Below, piece by piece: positions 1-5,704 of a stretch of 6,063 nucleotides of DNA. The position numbers and the translations under genes are program-made. The notes under the pieces are model-generated. The model was given only the letters and a program-made list of their open reading frames with translations, did not search any database and had not been told where the DNA came from. Position 1 is the first letter of the stretch. Each line of letters starts with the position of its first letter. The stretch is from assembly GCA_031288815.1 (NCBI GenBank), contig JAITQR010000008.1:1-6063 (forward strand), written 5' to 3'. Source of the DNA: Treponema sp. Lineage in GTDB: Bacteria; Spirochaetota; Spirochaetia; Treponematales; Breznakiellaceae.

Positions 1-345
1 AAGGCGGAACAGGACATGAACCGGCTTATCAACGAGGGACAGCAGGTCTACAACGCCGAGATCCCCAAGGCCCGGGGCGAGCGGGAACGGATCGTCCAGG
101 AAGCCCAGGGTTACAAGACGGAACGGATCAACCGGGCTAACGGGGATGTGGCGCGGTTCAACGCGGTATACGACGAATACCGCCGGGCCCCGGAGGTTAC
201 CCGGCAGCGCCTCTACTACGAGATGGTGGAGGAGGTGTTCAAGGACAAGGACGGCACGGTGATCCTGGATCGTAATTTTGACAACTTCCTGCCCCTGCGG
301 AATCTGGGATCGGGCCGGCAAGACGCGGCCGGGGAGGCCCGCTGA
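1..345 (+). CDS. hflK: HflK, C-terminal part (SPFH/band 7 protease modulator subunit), 5' end cut by window
   Basis: The reading frame is open from the first base and ends at TGA 343-345, so only the last 114 residues are visible. They begin KAEQDMNRLINEGQQVYN. The stretch is the charged Ala/Glu/Arg-rich helical region that follows the SPFH domain (IPKARGERERIVQEAQGYK), then the family-typical APEVTRQRLYYEMVEEVF segment, then the short C-terminal strand region (TVILDRNFDNFLPL) and a polar tail. In characterised bacteria HflK pairs with HflC in a large membrane-anchored ring that surrounds and modulates FtsH, a protease for membrane proteins. The N-terminal anchor and band 7 domain lie outside the window. 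The stop overlaps the hflC start by one base, the usual hflK-hflC operon order. The ATG at 16 is internal and not a start. Identification rests on this C-terminal pattern plus the following hflC. Confidence 0.93.
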   Translation, partial: KAEQDMNRLINEGQQVYNAEIPKARGERERIVQEAQGYKTERINRANGDVARFNAVYDEYRRAPEVTRQRLYYEMVEEVFKDKDGTVILDRNFDNFLPLRNLGSGRQDAAGEAR

Positions 346-1328
346 TGAAGAAGCTTATCACCGTAACCCTTGCGCTGATCGTGGCGCTGATTGGGATTGC
401 CGCCGCGGGGCCTTTCTACGTGATCGACGAGGGGGAACAGGCGGTTATCGTCCAGATGGGAAAACTGGTGGACGTGATCTCCGACGCGGGGTTCCACTTC
501 AAGGTTCCCTTTATTGACGAGGTGGTCCGGTATCCCAAGCGGATAATGGCCATGGACGGGGAACAGAAGAGCATGCCCACCCGGGAGAAACAGTATATCT
601 GGGTGGACGTGACCGCCCGCTGGAAGATCGCCGACCCGTCGAAATTCTACGAATCCATAAAAACAGTGGACGCGGCCTACGCCAAACTGGCGGAGGTGAT
701 CGACTCGGAGGTGCGGACCGGGGTGGCGGAAAATTACCTGCGGGAATCGGTGCGGAACTCCAATATCATCATGGAACGTTCCTCCGGGGCGGACGCCCTG
801 GGGCTTGGGGACAACATCGACCCGGAGCTGCTCCAGTCTTCCATACAGCCCGATACCAGCTACGAGCCCATTGCCAAGGGCCGCCGGCAGCTGGCGGAGG
901 AGATCCTCGCCCGATCCCGGGTTATGGTTCCCGAATACGGGATTGAGCTTATCGACCTGGTTATCCGGCAGATCCGCTACTCCGACGAGCTTACCCAGAG
1001 CGTCTACGCCCGGATGATCAAGGAACGGAACCAGATCGCCCAGGCTTTCCGTTCCGAGGGGGAGGGGAGAAAGGCGGACTGGCTGGGCCGGATGGACCGG
1101 GAACGGCGATCCGTCCTCTCCGAAGCCTACCAGCGCGCCGAGACTATCCGGGGCGAGGGGGACGCCGAAGCCGCACGGATCTACGCCGAAGCCTACGGCA
1201 GGGATCGGAGCTTCTTCGAGTTCTGGCGGGCCGTGGAATCCTACCGGAACACCATGCCCAACTTCGATAAGACCCTCTCCACGGATATGGAGTACTTCAG
1301 GTATCTCTATTCACCCGCCGGGCGCTGA
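345..1328 (+). CDS. hflC: HflC, SPFH/band 7 membrane protein, FtsH protease modulator subunit
   Basis: A complete 327-residue protein, close to the usual HflC length. Residues 3-22 form a hydrophobic N-terminal anchor (LITVTLALIVALIGIAAAG), placing the rest outside the cytoplasmic membrane by analogy with known HflC. The SPFH domain covers roughly residues 23-215 and starts with FYVIDEGEQAVIVQMGK. It is followed by the highly conserved helical region: ERNQIAQAFRSEGEGRKADW (227-246), then AYQRAETIRGEGDAEAARIY (261-280), AEAYGRD, then FFEFWRAVESYRNTM. Known HflC partners HflK in a cage around FtsH. The start is well fixed: ATG 345 overlaps the hflK stop (TGATG), and a strong GGGGAGG Shine-Dalgarno lies at 331-337 with seven bases of spacing, inside hflK, so the two are probably translationally coupled. 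Residues about 145-175 form a polar loop (SSGADALGLGDNIDPELLQS) in a region that varies among HflC proteins. FtsH itself is not in the window. Confidence 0.96.
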   Translation: MKKLITVTLALIVALIGIAAAGPFYVIDEGEQAVIVQMGKLVDVISDAGFHFKVPFIDEVVRYPKRIMAMDGEQKSMPTREKQYIWVDVTARWKIADPSKFYESIKTVDAAYAKLAEVIDSEVRTGVAENYLRESVRNSNIIMERSSGADALGLGDNIDPELLQSSIQPDTSYEPIAKGRRQLAEEILARSRVMVPEYGIELIDLVIRQIRYSDELTQSVYARMIKERNQIAQAFRSEGEGRKADWLGRMDRERRSVLSEAYQRAETIRGEGDAEAARIYAEAYGRDRSFFEFWRAVESYRNTMPNFDKTLSTDMEYFRYLYSPAGR

Positions 1329-1341
1329 AAACTGACGGCAA

Positions 1342-1388
1342 AGCTGTTCTGGACCGGTTGGTCCTGGACCGGCCGGTCCCGAACAGCT
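1342..1388. repeat. Long inverted repeat (hairpin) downstream of hflC, with 15-bp internal tandem units
   Basis: The arms 1342-1357 (AGCTGTTCTGGACCGG) and 1373-1388 (CCGGTCCCGAACAGCT) pair over 16 positions with one mismatch, around a 15-base loop. The loop can also pair with itself (GGTCC at 1360-1364, GGACC at 1366-1370). The same stretch contains two 15-base tandem units, CTGGACCGGTTGGTC at 1349-1363 and CTGGACCGGCCGGTC at 1364-1378, differing at two positions. No T-run follows on the + strand, so it is not a classical intrinsic terminator. It sits in the 103-bp gap between hflC and the next gene, where it could protect the upstream hflKC mRNA 3' end, attenuate readthrough, or be a small palindromic repeat element. 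The function is inference. Confidence 0.75.
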
Positions 1389-1431
1389 CAGGATCCCTGT
1401 AACTTTAAGGGGGATATGGAGTTACCCAGAT

Positions 1432-3018
1432 ATGGCAGAACGGATCATTCATCTTGAGGTTGAAGGTAAAGCGGCGCTTGGTTTTGATACCGGACTTTCC
1501 TCCCAGGCCTTTGCCCAGGCAAAGTTCGCCCAGTCCATTGTTCAGGAAGGCCGCGTTGTATACCCCGACGGAAAAATAGAAAACTGGCAGGCTTCCGGGG
1601 TACTGGAATACAAAAACGGGGAGAGCCCTACCATGGTGATCTGGGGCCCCGCCTTCCCGGGGGAACGGCTGGATCTCCTGGCCGCCGACCCTGCCCGGCG
1701 GGATGAGGCCCTGGAAGCCCTGCGGTACTGGATGGCCGCCCGCTCCGGCGAAGATAAGGGGCCGGGGGCTAATGGATACCTCGTTCCGGCGGGAGCCCTG
1801 GTGGTCACCGCCGCGCGGCAGACACCCCGTTTCCCCCGGGGAACCCTTCTCTTTTCCCCGGAACGGCTGGCGGTCCGCTGTCTTCAGGCTGAAGGGGAAG
1901 ATCGCTGGCGGGAAGGGGCCGAATCCCTGATAAACCCGGAACTGGGGGGAGAGGCCGCCGTGTTTACCGCCGGGGCTCTCCTCTACCGTATCCTCACGGG
2001 ACAGGCCCCCTTCCCGAACCGGAACATAGATTTGCTCCACCAGGACATCCGGGAGGGGGTGTTCCTCCCCGCCCGGTTCGCCGCGCCGGGGCTGGACGAG
2101 GATCTGGCAAAGCTCATGGACAGGGCTATGGCGGGCCTTCCTGCCCCCGGTTCCGCCAAGACCCGTTCCGTCAGGACCGGTTCCGTCAGGAACAGTCCAA
2201 CCGGCGGGATCGGTTCCGGCAAGGCCGGTTCCGTGACGGGCAGGCCGGATCTGGGGGAACTGGCCGCCGCCATTGGGCCCGCCGGCTCCGGCGGGGCGGC
2301 CTTGTTCTTCCGCCCCCTGGACGAGGAAACCCAAGAACGGCTGGCGGAGGAACGCGCCCAGCTTGAAAAGAAACGAAAGCTCACCGTCAACACCCGCCGT
2401 TTTGTGATACGGAACTCCGCCATCCTGGGGGGAAGCCTTGCCGCCCTTGTGGCCCTGCTCCTGGTTGCCTACAGCATCATAGCCGGCAGGAAGGATCTCC
2501 CCACCACCAGGGGCATGGAACCCCTCCAGGTAATCGAGGCCTATTACAACGCCTTCGGCGAACTGGATCATACCATGATGGACGCCTGTGTCATCAACAA
2601 GGCGGGAAAACGGGATATCGAAATGGTGACCAACTTCTTCGTGCTAAGCCGCGTCCGGCAGGCTTACGAGTACGTTCCGGACATCATGCTACCCGCCCAA
2701 AAATGGCGGGATCAGGGCTCCCCCCTTACCAAATCCCAGGTATTCGGCGTTACCGATCTGGATATCCGGCAGACCGGGGGAGACGAAAGGGCCGACCAGG
2801 TACAGTACCGCGCCTCTTACACCCTCTGGATCCCCGCGGAATCGGATAGTTCCGCCGATCCCGACACGCGGGACGGCCCCTCCGCCGGCGCGAACCCCGC
2901 CGCCGAAGCGGAACAGGGCAGCCTGCCCCGGGGCTACCCCATTACCGACGAGCTTACCATGGTGAGGCGCAAGGGGGACTGGCGCATCTCCGGTCTGGAG
3001 CGGGAGAGCGCCCTCTAA
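1432..3018 (+). CDS. Putative membrane pseudokinase: degenerate kinase-like domain, one TM helix, NTF2-like C-terminal domain
   Basis: A complete 528-residue protein that I do not recognise as a named family. Residues about 115-236 resemble the back half of a bacterial Ser/Thr kinase. GTLLFSPERLAVRCL (137-151) sits where the catalytic-loop strand would be. SLINPEL (165-171) resembles the APE region. EAAVFTAGALLYRILTGQAPF (174-194) matches the helix-F pattern 'DvwSlGvlLYelLTGrpPF', and DEDLAKLMDRAM follows. I see no HRD, no DFG and no glycine-rich loop, so catalysis is unlikely. Residues 236-272 are a repetitive Gly/Ser/Arg linker, 298-325 a charged helix, and 329-351 a clear transmembrane segment (ILGGSLAALVALLLVAYSII). 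Residues 362-524 begin EPLQVIEAYYNAFGELDHTMM and end VRRKGDWRISGLE, as NTF2/SnoaL-like domains do, with a low-complexity insertion at about 468-500. The start ATG 1432 has GGAG at 1418-1421. It lies downstream of hflKC on the same strand, so a link to that membrane complex is possible. The gene is certain. The fold calls are by eye. Confidence 0.9.
   Translation: MAERIIHLEVEGKAALGFDTGLSSQAFAQAKFAQSIVQEGRVVYPDGKIENWQASGVLEYKNGESPTMVIWGPAFPGERLDLLAADPARRDEALEALRYWMAARSGEDKGPGANGYLVPAGALVVTAARQTPRFPRGTLLFSPERLAVRCLQAEGEDRWREGAESLINPELGGEAAVFTAGALLYRILTGQAPFPNRNIDLLHQDIREGVFLPARFAAPGLDEDLAKLMDRAMAGLPAPGSAKTRSVRTGSVRNSPTGGIGSGKAGSVTGRPDLGELAAAIGPAGSGGAALFFRPLDEETQERLAEERAQLEKKRKLTVNTRRFVIRNSAILGGSLAALVALLLVAYSIIAGRKDLPTTRGMEPLQVIEAYYNAFGELDHTMMDACVINKAGKRDIEMVTNFFVLSRVRQAYEYVPDIMLPAQKWRDQGSPLTKSQVFGVTDLDIRQTGGDERADQVQYRASYTLWIPAESDSSADPDTRDGPSAGANPAAEAEQGSLPRGYPITDELTMVRRKGDWRISGLERESAL
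2146..2239 (+). repeat. In-frame imperfect 15-bp repeat cluster in the pseudokinase linker
   Basis: A 15-base unit close to CCGGTTCCGTCAGGA recurs in phase with the reading frame. Clear copies are at 2162-2176 and 2177-2191 (one difference). Weaker copies are at 2146-2161 (one base longer), 2210-2224 and 2225-2239, with an 18-base degenerate spacer at 2192-2209. The unit encodes five residues, giving TRSVR, TGSVR, IGSGK and AGSVT. It lies between the kinase-like domain and the juxtamembrane helix, where a flexible linker can tolerate length change. Because the period is a multiple of three, gain or loss of units would keep the frame. Confidence 0.7.
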
Positions 3019-3030
3019 CAGTTTGTCGCG

Positions 3031-3064
3031 CCTCGCGTATAAAGGCGAAAACCGCCAGACGAGG
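3031..3064. terminator. Possible nested hairpin between convergent genes
   Basis: The 81-bp gap between two convergent genes holds an outer pair CCTCG (3031-3035) with CGAGG (3060-3064), and inside it GGCG (3044-3047) with CGCC (3053-3056) around AAAAC. An asymmetric internal loop separates the two stems, and the downstream bases are only weakly T-rich (TTGGTGATTT). The position suits a bidirectional transcription end, but the structure is modest and no clean U-tract is visible on either strand. Confidence 0.25.
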
Positions 3065-3099
3065 TTGGTGATTTGGGGGAGAAAGTTACTTGCCGGATT

Positions 3100-3936
3100 T
3101 TATGGCTTGCCCCTTAGAGACAGCTTGCCTTCAAGCCAGCTGTTTATAAGATAGCGGGAAACCGATCCGTTTCCCGGAAGCTGGGGGAGCCTGTCCGGGG
3201 AGAACCATTGGGCGTCCTCGATTTCCACGCCGTCCGGGCGGGGTTCTCCCGAAACATGGCGGGCGGCGAAGCCCAGCATCAGCGAGTTGGGGAAAGGCCA
3301 GGGTTGGGAAGCGATGTAACGGATATCCGCCACCTCAAGGCCCACCTCTTCCCGGATTTCCCGGGCCACCGTGGCCTCAAGGCTTTCCCCCGCCTCGTTG
3401 AAGCCGGCGATAAGGCTGTAGACCCCCTCGGCAAATTTCCCGTTATGGGCCAGAAGGGCCCGGCCGTCATCGTGAAGGATGATGGTGATCACCGCCGGGG
3501 AAATCCGGGGGTATTCCCGGCGGCCGCAGGCGGGACAGAGGCGGGCAAGCTCGTCCGGGGCGTCGGTGTTTTTTGTCCCGCAGGAGCCGCAGAAAACCGC
3601 GTCCCGCCGCCACTGGGCGATATGGTAAGCCCGCAGCATACGGCCCACGGGCCCCTTTCCGTCTACTGTTTTTCCGGCGGTAACCAGGGAAAGACCCTGC
3701 CTTACCGGGACAGCCCGCCAGAGCGGGGGCAGGGGGGCCTCCTCCAGGGAAGCCCCGTATATGGTTCCCGGCCCGTCCACCGAGGGAATTTCAAAAACGT
3801 CAATGCCGTCAAAAGCTTCCCGGACGCTTTCCCGGGGAAGACCCTGGGCAAGATCGGCGTCGGGGATATCATCCCTCAGCACCAATGAGCCGCCCTGAAA
3901 CAGGAACATCCTTCCATCGTGTCTATCGGTACACAA
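3100..3936 (-). CDS. nudC: NAD(H) diphosphatase NudC (zinc-ribbon Nudix hydrolase)
   Basis: A complete 278-residue protein, slightly longer than E. coli NudC. Residues 10-100 form the poorly conserved N-terminal domain. A zinc ribbon follows, with C116 and C119 (CGSCG) and C134 and C137 (CPACG). The Nudix box is an exact match to GX5EX7REUXEEXGU, from G178 to L200, with catalytic glutamates in REIREEVG (192-199). The NADH-pyrophosphatase signature SQPWPFPNS is at 210-218 and separates this family from other Nudix enzymes. Known members hydrolyse NADH/NAD+ to NMN(H) and AMP in the cytoplasm, and E. coli NudC also removes NAD caps from RNA 5' ends. The best-supported start is TTG at 3936-3934, with GGAG six bases upstream. 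The in-frame ATG at 3909-3907 (residue 10) has its purine run touching the start codon and is a less likely alternative. The gene converges with the pseudokinase gene and diverges from the next unit. Confidence 0.95.
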   Translation of the reverse strand: MCTDRHDGRMFLFQGGSLVLRDDIPDADLAQGLPRESVREAFDGIDVFEIPSVDGPGTIYGASLEEAPLPPLWRAVPVRQGLSLVTAGKTVDGKGPVGRMLRAYHIAQWRRDAVFCGSCGTKNTDAPDELARLCPACGRREYPRISPAVITIILHDDGRALLAHNGKFAEGVYSLIAGFNEAGESLEATVAREIREEVGLEVADIRYIASQPWPFPNSLMLGFAARHVSGEPRPDGVEIEDAQWFSPDRLPQLPGNGSVSRYLINSWLEGKLSLRGKP

Positions 3937-3942
3937 AACACT

Positions 3943-3946
3943 CTCC
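3943..3946 (-). promoter_or_regulatory. Shine-Dalgarno GGAG supporting a TTG start for nudC
   Basis: Read on the minus strand, CGGAGAG precedes the TTG at 3936-3934, with six bases between GGAG and the start codon. The first in-frame ATG, nine codons later, has only GGAAGG immediately abutting it, which is too close for good initiation. This site is what decides the TTG start. TTG starts are usually weaker, which would suit low expression. Confidence 0.6.
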
Positions 3947-3994
3947 GTTGCCTGAAGAAATTAAAAAAATCCGGCGGGGCTTTCCCATTTTCTG

Positions 3995-4023
3995 TTGCAT
4001 CCTTTCCCGATAGGTTTTATATT
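3995..4023 (+). promoter_or_regulatory. Candidate sigma-70-type promoter for the small protein-amrS unit
   Basis: TTGCAT (3995-4000) and TATATT (4018-4023) are separated by exactly 17 bases, giving a good -10 and a partial -35. Transcription would start near 4030 and leave a leader of about 65 bases before ATG 4095. A second -10-like word, TATACT at 4067-4072, lies closer to the gene but has no -35 at suitable spacing. The whole 3950-4080 stretch is AT-rich against a GC-rich background. Inferred from consensus matching only. Confidence 0.5.
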
Positions 4024-4025
4024 TA

Positions 4026-4031
4026 ATTATA
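4026..4031 (-). promoter_or_regulatory. Candidate -10 (TATAAT) for nudC on the minus strand
   Basis: The plus-strand ATTATA reads TATAAT on the minus strand, a perfect -10 match. The best upstream hexamer, TGTCAT at 4055-4050 with 18-base spacing, is a poor -35. Transcription would begin near 4019 and run about 80 bases to the TTG start. It nearly abuts the plus-strand -10 at 4018-4023, so the two promoters would be face to face and could compete for polymerase or share a regulator. Weak without a -35. Confidence 0.35.
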
Positions 4032-4094
4032 GGAATTTATTTTCATAGTATGACATTTTTGTAAAATATACTCCATAGGTGAAAGAAGGCCCAT

Positions 4095-4529
4095 ATGAGT
4101 GTTGGAACTTATCTTGAAACCTTACCCCTTAGCGGGATTACCAAGTATAACGGAGGGCCGCCGAAAAACGCCCTTCCCTTCGCCGGATATCCCCGGCAGC
4201 ACCCTTCGGAAAAAAACAAACTTATCCTGGTTTACGAGCCCCTGGGGATGAATCCCTCGGTGCTGGAATTCAAAATTGAGGATGTCGTCTATGTGGAAGA
4301 GCTCCATTCGGCGGTAAAGCGGAATGGGGAAGGGGTTCCCCTGGTAAAACTCTGGGTCCGCAAAGGGGCCCACGGGGTGATTATAGAGCCCTTCGAGGTT
4401 GACGAGCCCATCCAGTTCGCCGACAAAAAGGAGGATCTGCGGGAAAGATTCCAAAAGATCCGTTTTAAGGCTCCCTCGCCGGGCGCCTCAAGCGCTTCCG
4501 CAAGCGGGACGGCGCCCAAACATCGGTGA
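4095..4529 (+). CDS. Conserved-looking small soluble protein of unknown function, coupled to amrS
   Basis: A complete 144-residue protein that I cannot assign to a named family. It has no signal peptide, no transmembrane segment and no cysteine, so it is probably cytoplasmic. The core at about 34-108 alternates hydrophobic and polar residues like a small beta-rich domain: NKLILVYEPLG (41-51), SVLEFKIEDVVYVEEL (55-70), VPLVKLWVRKGAHGVIIEPF (81-100), then EVDEP. A charged helix (KKEDLRERFQKIRF) follows at 111-124, and the last 20 residues are low-complexity Ala/Ser/Pro. I have an impression of similar proteins in treponemes but cannot confirm it. ATG 4095 has AAGG at 4086-4089, five bases upstream. 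It is the first gene after the AT-rich promoter region. Its stop TGA 4527-4529 lies within or just before the start of the radical SAM gene, so the two are very likely one transcript. Confidence 0.85.
   Translation: MSVGTYLETLPLSGITKYNGGPPKNALPFAGYPRQHPSEKNKLILVYEPLGMNPSVLEFKIEDVVYVEELHSAVKRNGEGVPLVKLWVRKGAHGVIIEPFEVDEPIQFADKKEDLRERFQKIRFKAPSPGASSASASGTAPKHR
4525..4529 (+). promoter_or_regulatory. GGTGA ribosome binding site overlapping the upstream stop codon, supports ATG 4535 for amrS
   Basis: GGTGA matches the right half of the extended Shine-Dalgarno AAGGAGGTGA and sits five bases before ATG 4535. It contains the TGA stop of the preceding gene, a typical layout for translational coupling. 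The same bases include a GTG (4526-4528) that could start the frame three codons earlier and overlap the stop as GTGA, but that codon has no clear ribosome site upstream. Confidence 0.5.
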
Positions 4530-4534
4530 CAAAC

Positions 4535-5701
4535 ATGAAAACCCCCCATTCGGCCGAGGAATATCCCGCCGACATCCCCGAATTAGAGTTAAACCGGAAG
4601 GTAAAAGGACAGGCGGATACCAATAAACCGAAGGGATTGGCGCCGGAAGGCCGTTTTTTTTCAAAACTCGACGTACTCCGCTGCGATCTCTGTCCCCGCC
4701 ATTGCCTGATCCCCCCCCAAGGCCGGGGAGTCTGCGGCGTACGGGAAAATCTGGACGGTAAAAGCCATATCCCCTGGTACGGTTATGTGACCGCCCTTGC
4801 CCGCGACCCTATCGAAAAAAAACCCCTCTACCATTTCCGGCCCGGTTCGTCGATCCTTTCCCTTGGCTTCATGGGCTGCAACCTCCACTGTCCCTTCTGC
4901 CAGAACTGGCATATCTCCCAGCTTCGGGGCAAGGGCATCCCCCCCGGCAGCTACCTGGACGCCGAAGAGGTGGTAACCCTGGCCCTGACCGAGGAGGAGC
5001 CTCGGCATACCGGACAGCCTGATCCCCCCCAGGTTGCTTATACCTATTCGGAGCCGCTGGTTCATCCGGAATACCTCCTGGACTGTATGCGGCTGGCCCG
5101 CCAGCGGGGAGTGGCAAATGTCCTGGTTACCAACGGCTGCGCCACCCAGGAAGCCACGGCCGAGATTATTCCCTTTGTGGACGCGGTAAATATTGATTTG
5201 AAGAGCTTTTCCCGGCAAACCTACCAGGAAACCCTGGGGGGCGACCTGGACACGGTGCTGGACTTTATCACCGTTTGCTACGAAAACGGCGTCCATGTGG
5301 AAGTAACCACCCTGGTGGTTCCCGGCCTTAACGACAGCGAGGCCGAGCTCAAAAGCATCGCCCATTTTATCGCCGATCTCGCGGCGTGCAGACGCGGGAG
5401 GGTTATACCCTGGCACCTGAGCGCCTACCACCCGGACTGGTACTGGGAGGCCGTCCCCACCGAACCGGCTACCTTGCTGCAAGCCGCGGACCGGGCGCGG
5501 GAGATCCTGCCCTATGTGTATCCGGGAAATATCACCGGGGAGACGGTAACCCGCTGCCCCCATTGCGGCAAAACGCTTGTCAGCCGCCGGGGCTACCAGA
5601 TAGACACCGGGGGGCTGATTCTGAAAGAGGCGGAAGGCGACGAGGAAAACTATTACTGCTGCGCCTTCTGCGGAAAAGACGCGCCTATTATCGCGTATTA
5701 A
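4535..5701 (+). CDS. amrS: AmmeMemoRadiSam-system radical SAM enzyme (AmrS)
   Basis: 388 residues from ATG 4535, or 391 from GTG 4526. The radical SAM cluster motif CNLHCPFC gives C115, C119 and C122 (ATG numbering), followed by QNWHIS. Upstream is the second cysteine block typical of this family, CDLCPRHCLIPPQGRGVCGV (C50, C53, C57, C67), continuing REN. Further family-like segments are TYSEPLVHPEYLLD (about 170-183), NVLVTNGCAT, VNIDLKSFS, VVPGLND and PWHLSAYHPDW. The C-terminus carries a zinc-ribbon-like tail with CPHC (341, 344) and CAFC (376, 379). These enzymes bind a 4Fe-4S cluster and cleave S-adenosylmethionine to a radical, and they often co-occur with Memo and AMMECR1 proteins. I know of no settled substrate. 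Older annotations call them pyruvate formate-lyase activating enzyme homologues. The roughly 45-residue lead before the first cysteines looks long and polar. Several 7-8 base homopolymer runs lie in the 5' half, yet the frame stays intact. Confidence 0.93.
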   Translation: MKTPHSAEEYPADIPELELNRKVKGQADTNKPKGLAPEGRFFSKLDVLRCDLCPRHCLIPPQGRGVCGVRENLDGKSHIPWYGYVTALARDPIEKKPLYHFRPGSSILSLGFMGCNLHCPFCQNWHISQLRGKGIPPGSYLDAEEVVTLALTEEEPRHTGQPDPPQVAYTYSEPLVHPEYLLDCMRLARQRGVANVLVTNGCATQEATAEIIPFVDAVNIDLKSFSRQTYQETLGGDLDTVLDFITVCYENGVHVEVTTLVVPGLNDSEAELKSIAHFIADLAACRRGRVIPWHLSAYHPDWYWEAVPTEPATLLQAADRAREILPYVYPGNITGETVTRCPHCGKTLVSRRGYQIDTGGLILKEAEGDEENYYCCAFCGKDAPIIAY

Positions 5702-5704
5702 ACC

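Noticed and set aside
16..345. HflK fragment as a complete gene starting at ATG 16
   Set aside because: The frame stays open to base 1, and the visible residues begin in the middle of the HflK helical region, so this is an internal methionine.
1416..1418. ATG just upstream of the pseudokinase start as its true start
   Set aside because: It is in a different reading frame from the long coding sequence. It overlaps the GGAG that serves ATG 1432.
1432..2139. Active Ser/Thr protein kinase
   Set aside because: The positions where HRD, DFG and the glycine-rich loop would fall carry unrelated residues, so only a pseudokinase reading is supported.
1405..2571. Long open frame of 388 codons on the minus strand opposite the pseudokinase gene
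   Set aside because: It is rich in Gly and Pro with no domain pattern, its repeats are the complement of the in-frame linker repeat, and the plus-strand frame has a transmembrane segment, domain-like patterns and a ribosome site. It is a GC-rich antisense shadow.
3208..3888. Open frame of 226 codons on the plus strand opposite nudC
   Set aside because: The minus-strand frame has an exact Nudix box and zinc ribbon. The plus-strand product is low in structure and has no convincing start signal.
3963..3983. A-run next to a GC-rich block (AAAAAAATCCGGCGGGGCTTT) as an intrinsic terminator on the minus strand
   Set aside because: The GC block does not form a proper stem with a loop, and the position is upstream of nudC, where a terminator would cut off its own leader.
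4661..5563. Open frame of 300 codons on the minus strand opposite amrS
   Set aside because: The plus strand carries unmistakable radical SAM motifs over the whole length, and the minus product has no recognisable domain.
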